A DNA stretch of 64,000 nucleotides from Candidatus Merdivicinus excrementipullorum (GCA_018716725.1 DVJP01000077.1:47605-111604), one strand, 5' to 3'; counted from the first letter of the stretch, positions 41,752 to 51,043 are shown. Numbers and translations are program-made. The notes: generated by a model from the letters alone, not told the origin.

Positions 41752-42684
41752 TCAGTCCTTGTCAAATAATGTGGTGGACAAATACCGTTCGCCGCTGTCC
41801 GGCAGCATGACTACAATCCGTTTCCCGCCGTTCTCCGGGCGTTTGGCCAGTTTGACCGCCGCCGCCAATGCCGCGCCGCCGCTGATGCCCACTAAAAGCC
41901 CTTCCGCCTTGGCCGCGCTCCGGGCCGCAGCATAGGCCTCTTCCTCGGTAATGGTGAGGATCTCGTCCAAAACGCCCCTATCCAAAGCTTTGGGGACAAA
42001 TCCGGCCCCGATGCCCATAATCCCGTGGGGGCCGGGGTTCCCGCCGGACAACACCGGGGACTTGGCCGGTTCCACCGCCACGACCTTCACGTCCGGGTTG
42101 GCTTTTTTCAGCACATGGCCCACACCGGTAATGGTGCCGCCTGTGCCCACCCCGGCAACCAGGATGTCCACCCTGCCGTCGGTGTCCCGGAGAATTTCCG
42201 GGCCGGTGGTTTTCTCGTGGATAGCCGGGTTTGCCGGGTTTTCAAACTGCTGGGGGATAATGGAGCCGGGGATTTCCTTCTGAAGCTCCTCCGCCTTGGC
42301 GATGGCGCCGTTCATGCCCTTTTTGCCCTCGGTGAGAACCAATTCCGCCCCCAGAGCCGCCAGAAGCTTCCGGCGTTCGATGCTCATGGTTTCCGGCATG
42401 GTGAGGATGACCCGGTAGCCCTTGGCGGCCCCTACATAGGCTAAACCGATGCCGGTGTTGCCGCTGGTTGGCTCGATGATGACGCCGCCGGGCTGTAAAG
42501 CGCCGGACTGCTCCGCAGCCTCGATCATAGCCAGGCCGATGCGGTCCTTGGCGGAGCCAAGGGGGTTAAAATATTCCAGTTTGCCCAGGATTTCGGCGGA
42601 AATCCCCTGTTCCTTGGCAAAGCGTTCCATGGCCAGAAGGGGGGTATTCCCGATGAGTTCAGGCAGAGAATGCGCAATTTTCAT
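41752..42684 (-). CDS. cysK: Cysteine synthase A (O-acetylserine sulfhydrylase)
   Basis: 310 residues, fold type II PLP enzyme. PLP Lys46 in [13 protein letters not shown], substrate loop [14 protein letters not shown], and PLP phosphate loop [12 protein letters not shown]. It makes cysteine from O-acetylserine and sulfide. The ATG at 42684 is 8 nt from AAGGAG; a GTG three codons earlier is too close. Downstream is a hydroxyacid dehydrogenase. No serine acetyltransferase is in the window. Confidence 0.94.
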   Translation of the reverse strand: MKIAHSLPELIGNTPLLAMERFAKEQGISAEILGKLEYFNPLGSAKDRIGLAMIEAAEQSGALQPGGVIIEPTSGNTGIGLAYVGAAKGYRVILTMPETMSIERRKLLAALGAELVLTEGKKGMNGAIAKAEELQKEIPGSIIPQQFENPANPAIHEKTTGPEILRDTDGRVDILVAGVGTGGTITGVGHVLKKANPDVKVVAVEPAKSPVLSGGNPGPHGIMGIGAGFVPKALDRGVLDEILTITEEEAYAAARSAAKAEGLLVGISGGAALAAAVKLAKRPENGGKRIVVMLPDSGERYLSTTLFDKD

Positions 42685-42739
42685 ATTTAACACTCCTTAT
42701 GGTAGATTTATTTAGGATTCCCGAAAATAAATGTGATAC

Positions 42740-43070
42740 CCCGGATTGTAGGGGCGGGGTTTCCCCGCCCGGCGTTTTTTCCGGGGTGTTTCGGCGTTGT
42801 ACGCGGGCCGGGCGACCAATTCGACGCGGCCGTTCTACCGCGCGTCAGATTTCTGAACGGCGGGATGAACCGCCGTTTTCGGTACAGGTTCCCCGAAATG
42901 TCATCCAGGTGGATTGTAGGGGCCGGGTCGCCCGGCCCGGCGTTTTTGTACAATCAAACGGTAATGGGTTTGTAGGGGCGCGCATTGCGCGCCCGGCGAT
43001 GAATCGCAACGTTTTTGGAAAATCGCGGGCGGGCAATGCCCGCCCCTACAAAATCGTTTTTCGGTTGGTT
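42740..43070. repeat. Hairpin-repeat block 11
   Basis: Lies between cysK and tsaE (533 bp without a gene). Bracketed units: GGGGCGGGGTTTCCCCGCCC (42750-42770), GGGGCCGGGTCGCCCGGCCC (42919-42940), GGGGCGCGCATTGCGCGCCC (42975-42995), CGGGCGGGCAATGCCCGCCC (43027-43046). The GGCGGGATGAACCGCCG hairpin is near 42858-42880. Linkers carry TTTTTGTACAATCAAACGG and CGGTTGGTTCCATATAAAT. Confidence 0.8.
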
Positions 43071-43157
43071 CCATATAAATCCGCAGGCCGGGTTTATGTT
43101 AATGATACCTTACTTTTTGGGCTGTGTCAACTATTTTAAGAAAATTCCCCGGGATTC

Positions 43158-43186
43158 TTGCAAAATCGGGCCGCCTATTGTATAAT
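43158..43186 (+). promoter_or_regulatory. Promoter of tsaE-tsaB-rpiB-upp
   Basis: TTGCAA, 17-nt spacer, TATAAT, about 30 nt before the tsaE ATG. Confidence 0.75.
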
Positions 43187-43217
43187 GATAAAAGATTATC
43201 AGAAAGGAACACTGCCC

Positions 43218-43640
43218 ATGCTCTCCTTTATTTCCCATTCCCCTCTGGAAACGGAAGCCATCGGGGCGGAATTGTCTCAAAAACTCCGGGGCGGCGACGT
43301 CCTGGCCTTCCGGGGCGGCCTGGGAGCCGGAAAAACCACCTTTACCCGGGGCCTGGCCCGGGGCCTTGGCGCGGAAACGGAGGTTTCCAGCCCCACCTTC
43401 GCCCTGGTTCATGAATATGACAGCGCTCCCCCCCTTTATCATTTTGACATGTACCGCATCGACACTTTGGACGACCTTTACTCCACCGGCTTTTTCGATT
43501 ATTTGGAAAGCGGCGGGATTCTGGCCATTGAGTGGAGCGAGAATATTGACGGCGCCCTGCCGGAGGATACGATTTTCGTCACCATTTCCCAAACCGGCCC
43601 GGATTCCCGGACCATTGCCGTGGAAGGAGGGAGATTTTGA
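43218..43640 (+). CDS. tsaE: tRNA threonylcarbamoyladenosine biosynthesis ATPase TsaE
   Basis: 140 residues. Walker A FRGGLGAGKTTFTRGLA, switch SSPTFALVHEYDS, Walker B-like LYHFDMYRI and the C-terminal IEWSENI, all typical of TsaE. It drives the TsaB-TsaD-TsaE complex that makes t6A37 in tRNAs reading ANN codons. The start at 43218 follows AAAGGAA. It overlaps tsaB (TTGA). Confidence 0.94.
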   Translation: MLSFISHSPLETEAIGAELSQKLRGGDVLAFRGGLGAGKTTFTRGLARGLGAETEVSSPTFALVHEYDSAPPLYHFDMYRIDTLDDLYSTGFFDYLESGGILAIEWSENIDGALPEDTIFVTISQTGPDSRTIAVEGGRF

Positions 43641-44368
43641 AAATTCTCGCACTGGAAACCTCTGCACAGACCGCTTCCGCCGCCATTGTAGCGGACGGGC
43701 GGATTCTGGCGGAAATCAATATTACCGCCGGGCTGACCCATTCCCAAACCCTGATTCCGGCGGTCAACGCACTGTTTGAAACCTCCCGGCTCTCCTTGAG
43801 AGACATGGACCTGCTGGCGGTCAGCCACGGCCCCGGCTCCTTCACCGGCATCCGCATCGGCATCGGCGCAGTGAAGGGCATGGCCCAGGGGGCCCAAAAG
43901 CCCTGCCTGGGGATTTCCACCCTGAAGGGCATCGCCTATAATTTCCGGGGCCTGCCGGGAATTGTCTGCCCGGTTATGGACGCCCGGTGCAAGCAGGTGT
44001 ACACCGCCCTGTTTGAAGGGAAAGAGGGCGGCATGGACCGTCTCTGGCCGGATGACGCCATTTCTATCGCCGATTTAGGCCAAAAACTCCGGGAACTGGG
44101 AAAACCGGTGACTTTGACCGGTGACGGCGCGGAGCTTTGTTTCCGGGAGTTGTCGGAAACCGTGCCGGGACTCACCCTTGCCCCGGTACAGATGCGCTTA
44201 CAGCGGGCCGCCTGCGTGGGGCTTGCGGCGGCGGACGCCCTGGAAAATGAGGCTTCGCCCATCCCTGCGGCGGAATTGATGCCCGTTTACCTGCGCCTGC
44301 CCCAGGCGGAACGGGAACTGAAGAAAAAACTTGCCACCCAAACGAAAGGAAAGGAACCCACAACATGA
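43637..44368 (+). CDS. tsaB: tRNA threonylcarbamoyladenosine biosynthesis protein TsaB
   Basis: 243 residues. ASKHA fold: ILALETSAQTASAAI at the start, LTHSQTLIPAVNALF, SHGPGSFTGIRIGIGAVKGMA in the middle. TsaB is the scaffold that holds TsaD and TsaE. The start is TTG at 43637, overlapping the tsaE stop, with GGAGGGAG 5 nt upstream. Neither rimI nor tsaD follows here, unlike many Firmicutes; rpiB comes next with an ATGA overlap. Confidence 0.93.
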   Translation: MKILALETSAQTASAAIVADGRILAEINITAGLTHSQTLIPAVNALFETSRLSLRDMDLLAVSHGPGSFTGIRIGIGAVKGMAQGAQKPCLGISTLKGIAYNFRGLPGIVCPVMDARCKQVYTALFEGKEGGMDRLWPDDAISIADLGQKLRELGKPVTLTGDGAELCFRELSETVPGLTLAPVQMRLQRAACVGLAAADALENEASPIPAAELMPVYLRLPQAERELKKKLATQTKGKEPTT

Positions 44369-44799
44369 TTGCACTTGCCAGCGACCACGGCGGATTCGCC
44401 TTGAAAGAAGAAATCAAAAAACACCTGGACGGAAAAGGCGTCGCCTACGAGGATTTCGGATGCTTTGCGCCGGAATCCTGCGATTATCCGGATGTGGCCA
44501 AGCCTGCCTGCCAGGCGGTAGTATCCGGCCGCTGTGAAAAGGCCCTGCTTTTCTGCGGCACCGGCATCGGCATCTCCATGGCCGCAAACAAGATTAAAGG
44601 CATCCGGGCCTGCGCCTGCTCCGACGCTTTTTCCGCCAAATATACCCGGCTCCACAACGACGCCAACGCTCTCTGCCTGGGCGGCCGCGTCGTAGGCCCC
44701 GGCCTTGCCGCGGAACTGGTGGACATTTTTTTGGAAACCCCCTTTGAGGGCGGCCGCCACCAAACCCGGGTTGACAAAGTAATGGCTCTGGAAAAATAA
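44365..44799 (+). CDS. rpiB: Ribose 5-phosphate isomerase B
   Basis: 144 residues. [20 protein letters not shown] at the start, proton-transfer Cys in [16 protein letters not shown], and [15 protein letters not shown]. It interconverts ribose 5-phosphate and ribulose 5-phosphate. It overlaps tsaB by 4 bp and lies 25 bp before upp; the pairing rpiB-upp (ribose-P and PRPP/uracil salvage) is common in Firmicutes. Confidence 0.94.
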   Translation: MIALASDHGGFALKEEIKKHLDGKGVAYEDFGCFAPESCDYPDVAKPACQAVVSGRCEKALLFCGTGIGISMAANKIKGIRACACSDAFSAKYTRLHNDANALCLGGRVVGPGLAAELVDIFLETPFEGGRHQTRVDKVMALEK

Positions 44800-44824
44800 A
44801 AATTATATATTGGAGGTATTTGCC

Positions 44825-45454
44825 ATGTCTGCTCCTATTATTCTTGACCATCCGCTGATCCAGCACAAAATTTCCCTGCTCCGGGACAAAAACACCGGCT
44901 CCAAGGATTTCCGGGAACTGGTTTCGGAAATCGCCATGCTCATGTGCTACGAGGCTACCCGGGATCTTCCCTTAAAGGAAGTGGAAATCGAAACCCCGGT
45001 TGCTATCGCCAAAACCAAGGTAATCAGCGGCCGGAAGGTTGCCTTTGTGCCCATTCTCCGGGCGGGCCTTGGTATGGTGGAAGGGATGCTGAACCTGGTT
45101 CCCGCCGCCAAAATCGGCCACATCGGCATGTACCGGGACCCGGAAACCTTTGAGCCTCACGAGTATTACTGCAAGCTGCCCTCCGACATCACCAAGCGGG
45201 AGGTTATTGTTTTGGATCCCATGCTGGCCACCGGCGGCAGCGCCATTGACGCCATTTCCCAGTTAAAGAGCAAGGGTGTGCAGAACATCAAGTTCCTGTG
45301 CATTATCGCGGCTCCGGAAGGATTGGAGGCCCTGACCAAGGCTCATCCAGACGTGCAGATTTACGCGGCGGCCAAGGACGAGTGCTTAAACGAGCACAAA
45401 TACATTGTTCCCGGCTTGGGCGACGCCGGCGACCGCATTTTCGGCACCCGGTAG
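44825..45454 (+). CDS. upp: Uracil phosphoribosyltransferase
   Basis: 209 residues. PRPP-binding [16 protein letters not shown], phosphate loop [14 protein letters not shown], and C-terminal [16 protein letters not shown] for uracil. It makes UMP from uracil and PRPP. The ATG at 44825 follows TGGAGG. It is the last gene of the operon. The TAG stop abuts the GCGGCGAGCCGCCGC hairpin at the next base. Confidence 0.95.
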   Translation: MSAPIILDHPLIQHKISLLRDKNTGSKDFRELVSEIAMLMCYEATRDLPLKEVEIETPVAIAKTKVISGRKVAFVPILRAGLGMVEGMLNLVPAAKIGHIGMYRDPETFEPHEYYCKLPSDITKREVIVLDPMLATGGSAIDAISQLKSKGVQNIKFLCIIAAPEGLEALTKAHPDVQIYAAAKDECLNEHKYIVPGLGDAGDRIFGTR

Positions 45455-45850
45455 CGGCGAGCCGCCGCTGGCAATTCGACGCGGGCCCGGAGGCCGGGCA
45501 GCCAAGCCAGCAAGCCTGCTTGATGGCGCGGCGCGGCGTTTCAATTCCTGTTAAACCGCTGGACGTGCTCTTATCGTGAATAAATTCACGACGACTCGCC
45601 GATTTGAAAGTTTTCATCTTCTATCGTTTTTGTAAAACGGGACAGAAAATGCATTTGTAGGGGACGATGCCCACATCGTCCCCCGTTTTTTATAAAACCA
45701 AACAGACAACGTTTTGTAGGGGCGCGCATTGCGCGCCCGCCTTTTTTTCCGGAACATTTCATATGATACGCGGGCGGATGTAGGCATCCGCCCCTACAAT
45801 TTTATTCGGACATTTCGGGAATCTTTGCAAAGACGGGATTTCCCCGCCCG
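45455..45850. repeat. Hairpin-repeat block 12
   Basis: From the upp stop: GCGGCGAGCCGCCGC, GGCCCGGAGGCCGGGC, AGCAAGCCTGCTTG, reversed linker GCGGCGTTTCAATTCCTG, TCGTGAATAAATTCACGA, then bracketed GGGACGATGCCCACATCGTCCC (45661-45682), GGGGCGCGCATTGCGCGCCC (45719-45738), GGCGGATGTAGGCATCCGCC (45773-45792), and a partial unit into 45850. The third unit shows a loop G-to-A change while the arms still pair. Confidence 0.8.
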
Positions 45851-45851
45851 G

Positions 45852-45880
45852 TTGAAATGGAGGAAGAATTGGTGTATAAT
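45852..45880 (+). promoter_or_regulatory. Promoter of pcrA
   Basis: TTGAAA, 17-nt spacer, TATAAT, directly after the repeat block. Confidence 0.75.
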
Positions 45881-45912
45881 ATTCCTATCACCAAAAAGAA
45901 AAGGAAATGACT

Positions 45913-48282
45913 ATGCTGGAATTGAAAGAGCGATACCTGGCGCTGAAAGACCAGGTTTTAGAAAAACGCTTTTCCGCCATGAACCCTATGCAGCGGGAAG
46001 CCATTTTCCAAATGGAAGGCCCCGTCCTGATTTTAGCCGGGGCGGGCAGCGGCAAAACCACTGTCATTATCAACCGCATCGCCTATATGATCCAATTCGG
46101 CAACGCCAAACCCTCCGCCTGGATGCCAAATGAAATCACCGAGGACCATCTGGCCATTCTGCAAGGCTACCTGGACGGCCAGGACGTCCCCCAGGAAATC
46201 CTGAGCCAGCTTCTGGGCAATTACCCGGTGCGCCCCTGGAATATCCTGGCCATCACCTTCACCAACAAGGCCGCCAACGAAATGAAGGACCGGCTGGAAG
46301 CCATGCTGGGGCTGGAAGGCCGGGACGTGGCCGCCTCCACCTTCCATTCCTGCTGCGTCCGCATCCTGCGGCGGGACATTGAACGGCTGGGCTACACCAA
46401 GAGCTTTACCATTTATGATACCGACGACAGCCTGCGGGTGATTAAGGACGCCATGGGCGAACTGAACATCAACGACAAGCTCTTTAAGCCCAAAGCGGTG
46501 CTGGGGGAAATCAGCCGGGCCAAGGACACCATGACTTCTCCAAAAGAGTACCTGCTCACTGTTGGCAGCGATTACCGGCGGCAGGAAATCGCCAAAGTTT
46601 ACCAGAAGTACCAGTCCAAGCTCTTGCAGGCCAACGCCCTGGACTTTGACGACATTATCTGCAAAACCGTAGAGCTGTTTGAGCAGTTCCCGGACGTGCT
46701 GGAATACTACCAGAACCGCTGGCGCTACATCTTAGTGGACGAATATCAGGACACCAACCACGCCCAGTTCCGGCTGGTAAGCCTTTTAGCCCGGAAATAC
46801 CAAAACCTCTGTGTTGTCGGCGACGACGACCAGAGCATTTACAAATTCCGGGGGGCGTCCATTGAAAACATCTTAAGCTTTGAGCAGCAGTTCCCCGGCA
46901 CCGCCGTCATCCGTTTGGAGCAGAATTACCGCTCCACCCAGAACATCCTGGACGCCGCCAACGGGGTTATTCAGAACAACACGGGCCGCAAGGGAAAAAA
47001 TCTTTGGACCCAAAACGGCGAGGGGGAGAAAATTGAGCTGCGGAAGGTTTCCGACGAACGGGCCGAGGCGCAGTTTATCGCCGACACTATTGAGGAGGAC
47101 GTGGCCAAGGGCATGCGCTACGGCGATCACGCGGTTTTGTACCGGATGAACGCTCAGTCCGGCGTCATTGAGCAGCACTTCATCAAGGCCGGCATCCCCT
47201 ACCGGCTGTTCGGCGGCATCAAATTCTTCGAACGGAAGGAAATCCGGGATTTGGTGGCCTACTTGAGCGTTATCCACAACCCCAGCGACACCGTCCGCCT
47301 GCGCCGCATTATCAACGAGCCGAAACGTTCCATCGGGGAAGCCACCATGGCTACCGCCGAGGAAATCTCCGCCCAGACGGGTCGGACCATCTTCGACGTC
47401 CTCCGGGATTCCGGCAGCTACACCGCCCTTGCCCGGAAAGCCCCCACCCTAACGGCCTTTGTGGATATGATCGACACCCTGCGGGATGTGGCTTTAAACC
47501 AGCCCCTGGACATCCTGCTGGACCAGCTCATGGAAATGAGCGGCTACGGCGCCATGTTAAACGCCCAGGGGGAAGAAGGCAAAACCCGCATGGAAAACAT
47601 CGGCGAGCTGAAATCCACCATGGTCAAATACGAACAGGCAAATCCCGAGGACGCAAGCCTTGCCGGGTTCTTGGAGGAAATCGCCCTGTACACCGACCTG
47701 GACACCATGAACAGCGCAGAGGACTGCGTGGTATTAATGACCATGCACTCCTCCAAGGGGCTGGAATTCCCCGTGGTGTTCCTGCCGGGTATGGAAGACG
47801 GGATTTTCCCCTCGGTGCGGGTTCTTTATGACCAGGAGGAAATGGAGGAGGAGCGGCGGCTGGCCTATGTGGGCATCACCCGGGCCAAGACAAAGCTCTA
47901 CTTAACCCACGCCGCCACCCGCATGGTTTTCGGCTCTACCAACCGGAACCGGGTGTCCCGGTTCGCGGAGGAAATTCCCAAAGAGAATTTGGAAACCGCC
48001 GACGACACCATCAAAAACTTCCGTCCCTTCGGCAGTATGCAGCGCCGGGTCCCGGAACCGCCCCCAGCCTACACCCCCTCCGTGGCGGGCAGCAGCCGGC
48101 CCAAAGCGGCCCCTTCCGGCGTCAGCTTTAAGGTGGGCGACCGGGTGCGCCACAAGGTTTTTGGGGAGGGCACCGTCCTTTCCATCACCCCCATGGGCAA
48201 CGACAACCTGGTGGAAACCGCCTTTGACCGGGTGGGCACCAAGAAAATCATGGCCAATTTCGCCAAGCTTCAAAAGGTATAA
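45913..48282 (+). CDS. pcrA: UvrD/PcrA-type ATP-dependent DNA helicase
   Basis: 789 residues, superfamily 1 3'-5' helicase. Walker A ILAGAGSGKTTVIINRIAYMI, motif Ia AITFTNKAANEMKDRL, motif II ILVDEYQDTNHAQF, motif III GDDDQSIYKFRGA, motif IV LEQNYRST, motif V MTMHSSKGLEFPVVFLPG, motif VI YVGITRAK. The C-terminus has the Tudor-like VGDRVRHKVFGEGTVLSI module of PcrA. A short insertion after the Walker A segment (GNAKPSAWMPNEITED) is less usual. The ATG at 45913 has AAAAGGAAA at a better distance than the one at 45907. Confidence 0.93.
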   Translation: MLELKERYLALKDQVLEKRFSAMNPMQREAIFQMEGPVLILAGAGSGKTTVIINRIAYMIQFGNAKPSAWMPNEITEDHLAILQGYLDGQDVPQEILSQLLGNYPVRPWNILAITFTNKAANEMKDRLEAMLGLEGRDVAASTFHSCCVRILRRDIERLGYTKSFTIYDTDDSLRVIKDAMGELNINDKLFKPKAVLGEISRAKDTMTSPKEYLLTVGSDYRRQEIAKVYQKYQSKLLQANALDFDDIICKTVELFEQFPDVLEYYQNRWRYILVDEYQDTNHAQFRLVSLLARKYQNLCVVGDDDQSIYKFRGASIENILSFEQQFPGTAVIRLEQNYRSTQNILDAANGVIQNNTGRKGKNLWTQNGEGEKIELRKVSDERAEAQFIADTIEEDVAKGMRYGDHAVLYRMNAQSGVIEQHFIKAGIPYRLFGGIKFFERKEIRDLVAYLSVIHNPSDTVRLRRIINEPKRSIGEATMATAEEISAQTGRTIFDVLRDSGSYTALARKAPTLTAFVDMIDTLRDVALNQPLDILLDQLMEMSGYGAMLNAQGEEGKTRMENIGELKSTMVKYEQANPEDASLAGFLEEIALYTDLDTMNSAEDCVVLMTMHSSKGLEFPVVFLPGMEDGIFPSVRVLYDQEEMEEERRLAYVGITRAKTKLYLTHAATRMVFGSTNRNRVSRFAEEIPKENLETADDTIKNFRPFGSMQRRVPEPPPAYTPSVAGSSRPKAAPSGVSFKVGDRVRHKVFGEGTVLSITPMGNDNLVETAFDRVGTKKIMANFAKLQKV

Positions 48283-48293
48283 GGGGGGCTGTC

Positions 48294-49097
48294 ATGAATA
48301 TTCTGGTTACCCTGGACCGGGGGTATCTTGCGCCCTTAAAAGTCATGCTCTTTTCCCTGCTGGCCGCAAATCCGGACTCCCCCATCCATTTGTACATCCT
48401 GCACTCCTCTTTGACGGAAGAGGATTTGGCGGAAATCGCTGCCTTGGACGATTCCGGCCGGTTCCAGGCGACGGGCATCCCGGTTGCGGATTCCCGCCTG
48501 GATGCGGCCCCCACCACCGACCGCTACCCCAAGGAGATGTATTACCGGATTTTCGCTGCCCAATATCTGCCGGAAAGCCTGGACCGGATTCTTTATCTGG
48601 ATCCGGATCTAATCGTAAACCTTCCCTTGGATGAGCTTTACGCCGTGGACTTGGGAAATAACCTGTTTGCGGCGGCCACCCATGTGCAGGAGACCTTCCG
48701 CAAGCTCAACGAACTGCGGCTGGACATCGAAGACGGCGGCATTTACATCAATTCCGGCGTCATGCTCCTAAACCTTCCCCTTCTGCGGCGGGAACAGGAT
48801 TTCGACGAAGTTTTCTCCTTTATTGAAGCCCACAAAAAGCACCTGTTTCTGCCGGACCAGGACATTTTAAGCGCCCTTTACGCCGGGCGGATTCTGGAGC
48901 TGGATCCTTACCGGTACAATATGACGGAAAGGCTCTTTGCCCTCCGGATAAACAGCGACGCCTGGCTCAATCTGGAATGGGTGCGGAAAAATTCCGCCAT
49001 CATCCACTACTGCGGCCGGAATAAGCCCTGGAAGCCCAATTACCGGGGGAAATTAAACCTCTTTTACGACCATGTCCTGCGGGATATGGGAAAATAA
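48294..49097 (+). CDS. Glycosyltransferase family 8 protein
   Basis: 267 residues. GT-A fold: MNILVTLDRGYLAPLKVMLFSLL, metal-binding DPD in RILYLDPDLIV, YINSGVMLLNL and IHYCGRNKPWKP near the end, all usual for GT8 (glycogenin/LPS galactosyltransferase-like). It adds hexose from a UDP-sugar to an unknown acceptor. It is 11 bp after pcrA with AAGGGGGG; co-transcription is likely although there is no functional link. Confidence 0.9.
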   Translation: MNILVTLDRGYLAPLKVMLFSLLAANPDSPIHLYILHSSLTEEDLAEIAALDDSGRFQATGIPVADSRLDAAPTTDRYPKEMYYRIFAAQYLPESLDRILYLDPDLIVNLPLDELYAVDLGNNLFAAATHVQETFRKLNELRLDIEDGGIYINSGVMLLNLPLLRREQDFDEVFSFIEAHKKHLFLPDQDILSALYAGRILELDPYRYNMTERLFALRINSDAWLNLEWVRKNSAIIHYCGRNKPWKPNYRGKLNLFYDHVLRDMGK

Positions 49098-49102
49098 CAG
49101 GA

Positions 49103-49132
49103 AGGCCCCCTGGCAAAAGCTGGGGGCTTTTA
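49103..49132. terminator. Terminator after the GT8 gene
   Basis: AGGCCCCCTGGC pairs with GCTGGGGGCTTT around AAAA (one mismatch), followed by TTTTAA. It lies between convergent GT8 and TauE genes. Confidence 0.8.
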
Positions 49133-49139
49133 ATCCTGC

Positions 49140-49511
49140 TCAGGATTTGGGCTTTCCGCCCAATTGGAGGATTTCCTTGACCCCCACAATGGCCAGGAAG
49201 CCGGCGAATACCTTGGTCAGGGTTTCACTGCCTAAGAATCCCGCCAAAAAGCACCCCAGCGCCGCCCCGGCCAGTCCTGCCAGGATGGCGGGGAATAAAA
49301 CTGCTTTCTCCACCAGCTTGTTTTTCAGATGCATCCAAAGGGCCAGCCCGCCGATAGGCAGGAAAAAAATCAAATTTATCCACTGGGCTTCCAGCTGGGG
49401 GACATTGGCAATGGCGGTCAAATAGACCAGCAGGATAAATCCCCCGCCTAAGCCCATGGAGGCGGCAATCCCGGAGGCTAAGGACACCGCCCCGATCAAG
49501 ATCCATTCCAT
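49140..49511 (-). CDS. TauE/SafE family half-transporter, second half
   Basis: 123 residues with four helices, carrying the second TauE repeat: SLASGIAASMGLGGGFILLVYLT. Normal TauE/SafE proteins have about 250 residues with two such repeats. Here the halves are two genes whose stop and start share one base (TGATG at 49511-49513). The family exports sulfoacetate, sulfite or other organic anions. This half ends 7 bp before the terminator region. Confidence 0.8.
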   Translation of the reverse strand: MEWILIGAVSLASGIAASMGLGGGFILLVYLTAIANVPQLEAQWINLIFFLPIGGLALWMHLKNKLVEKAVLFPAILAGLAGAALGCFLAGFLGSETLTKVFAGFLAIVGVKEILQLGGKPKS

Positions 49512-49879
49512 CACCGCAGCCACAGCCTCACAGCCGAAGCGAGGATGATCCCGCCGAAAATCCGCCGCAGGAGCCGGTTGTCCACCTTCTGTAAAAATTT
49601 TGCCCCCAAAACCGCCCCCACAATGCCCAGTGGCAGGTACCACAGGGCCTCCTGCCAGGGCGGCGTGATTCCCCGGAGGTAAAACAGCGCGCTGAACACG
49701 CAAAGGGGCAGAATCACCGCGATAGAAGTGGCGTGGGCCTTTTTGGATTCCAATCCGCTCCATTCCAAAAGGGGCACCACCGCCACGCCGCCGCCTGCGC
49801 CGAAAAGCCCGTTTAAAAAGCCGGCGGCCGCCCCCAAAACACCGTAAAACCATTTGCTTTGTTTCCAGCTTTTTTCCAT
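49511..49879 (-). CDS. TauE/SafE family half-transporter, first half
   Basis: 122 residues with four helices and the first repeat GAAAGFLNGLFGAGGGVAVVPLLE. The start at 49879 follows GGAGGGGG. It is coupled to the second half by a one-base overlap. The reading frames differ, so it could be an old frameshift of a full gene or a true heterodimer; both halves look intact and begin and end cleanly, which favours the latter. Confidence 0.8.
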   Translation of the reverse strand: MEKSWKQSKWFYGVLGAAAGFLNGLFGAGGGVAVVPLLEWSGLESKKAHATSIAVILPLCVFSALFYLRGITPPWQEALWYLPLGIVGAVLGAKFLQKVDNRLLRRIFGGIILASAVRLWLR

Positions 49880-49944
49880 AATCCCCCTCCTTTCCGGAAT
49901 AGTCTGCCCAAATCCGGCGGTACTATGTGCCGTCGCTGTTACAA

Positions 49945-50064
49945 AAGGGAATAAGAAAAATTTTCGTCCACCTTTTTTAAAAGGTGGTAGGTGTCCAGAG
50001 GGCAAAGCCCTCGGTCGCACTCCGCAGAGTGCGAAATTTTACTCTTTGCGGCCCGGCCGCAAAC
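49945..50064. repeat. Hairpin-repeat block 13 (long-module fragment)
   Basis: AAAATTTTCGTCCACCTTTTTT, AAAGGTGG, GGGCAAAGCCC, CGCACTCCGCAGAGTGCG and GCGGCCCGGCCGC: the same order as block 2 but with different hairpin words (CGCACTCCGCAGAGTGCG here replaces CGTTTCCCGCAGGAAACG). The rest of the 392-bp gap holds the two terminators listed separately. Confidence 0.75.
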
Positions 50065-50095
50065 TAAAATAAAAAAAGCGAGCCCGCAGGCTCGC
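50065..50095 (-). terminator. Intrinsic terminator (minus strand)
   Basis: GCGAGCC pairs with GGCTCGC around CGCA; on the minus strand it is followed by TTTTTTTATTT. It could stop read-through from the cysteine-rich gene. Confidence 0.7.
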
Positions 50096-50233
50096 CGCGG
50101 ATGACCCCGCGCCGTCATTTTGCCTGCAAAATGACGGGTTAGAATTTTCCAAATTTTTCTCCACGGCTTATTTGCGCCAGCAAAGCACGAATTTTTGTGT
50201 AATTTACCAAAAATTGTGCCCTTTTTGGACAAA

Positions 50234-50268
50234 CGAAAAACCCCGGTTCCGATTGGAGCCGGGGCTGC
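50234..50268 (-). terminator. Terminator of the cysteine-rich gene
   Basis: CCCCGGTTCC pairs with GGAGCCGGGG (one G-U) around GATT, followed by TTTTTCG on the minus strand, 8 bp after the stop. Confidence 0.8.
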
Positions 50269-50271
50269 TTT

Positions 50272-50904
50272 TTATCCTCTTACGTTATACAAATCCTTGC
50301 AGCAGAGCCATCTGGGCTTTGCAAATTCCGGCCAGAAGGGGTTGCGCCACTGGCAGGGGTATTTCCGGCAGCAGCCGCATTCATCGCAGCAGACCCGGAA
50401 TTTTCTGGCGTCCGTGCACCCGCAGTCGTTCTGACATCCGCAGTCGCAGTCGCAGCCACAGTTGCATCCGCAGCCATCATTGCATCCGCAGTTGCAGTTG
50501 CAGTTGCAGTTACAATCACAATCGCATCCGCAGTCACAGCCGCAGCTGTTGCTGCAGCCGCAGTCACAGTCACAGCCGCAGCCGCATTCGCTGTCAAAGT
50601 CCACACTGTTGGTAGGGCCGCAGCAGACGATGGGGACGTCCGGATCGTCGCAGTTCATGCTGGGGGAGGGAGAACGGCAGGTGACGGAAGTCCGCTGGCA
50701 GTTATTGTTCCAATTGCAGCAATTCTGCTGGGAGCATCCGCAGCTGGAGCTGGAATCCGTCGAGGAGCCGTTGGTTGTGGTATCCTGGGACGTATCCTGG
50801 CAGCCGCAGACTGTTTCTACCGGGCATCCTCCGATATTTTCCAGAGTTTGCAGGTTGCCCTGAACCTGCCGGGACGAACCCCGGCATTTCCGGCAGCAAG
50901 ACAT
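50272..50904 (-). CDS. Cysteine-rich repetitive protein (probable spore-coat or metal-binding)
   Basis: 210 residues of which about 49 are Cys. N-terminal CCRKC, a Ser/Thr-rich spacer (40-60), then residues about 108-165 consist of Cys-x dipeptides (CGCDCDCGC, DCNCNCNCN), ending in a more ordinary tail with CCDECGCC and a Trp/Pro-rich segment (FWPEFAKPRW). No signal peptide. The promoter at 50959-50986 fits sigma-K, so the mother cell late in sporulation is the likely place, e.g. a cross-linked coat protein. AAAGGAGG precedes the ATG. Function inferred, no family recognised. Confidence 0.65.
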   Translation of the reverse strand: MSCCRKCRGSSRQVQGNLQTLENIGGCPVETVCGCQDTSQDTTTNGSSTDSSSSCGCSQQNCCNWNNNCQRTSVTCRSPSPSMNCDDPDVPIVCCGPTNSVDFDSECGCGCDCDCGCSNSCGCDCGCDCDCNCNCNCNCGCNDGCGCNCGCDCDCGCQNDCGCTDARKFRVCCDECGCCRKYPCQWRNPFWPEFAKPRWLCCKDLYNVRG

Positions 50905-50958
50905 AAGCAGTTCCTCCTTTCATGAGGTGGCAAAAAGCGGCAATGCTTTTTGCTGGTT

Positions 50959-50986
50959 TATCCTATGAAAAAAGGAAACTTCCTGT
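50959..50986 (-). promoter_or_regulatory. Sigma-K-like sporulation promoter of the cysteine-rich gene
   Basis: On the minus strand: AC (50986-50985), exactly 17 nt, CATAGGATA (50967-50959), matching the AC-N17-CATAnnnTA rule known for sigma-K in Bacillus. No sigma-A promoter is seen nearby. Confidence 0.65.
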
Positions 50987-51043
50987 GCGGGCCGGAAAAA
51001 CAGGGGCATTTTGCCCAAAAGCGGCGGCCGAACGCCGTTTTTT

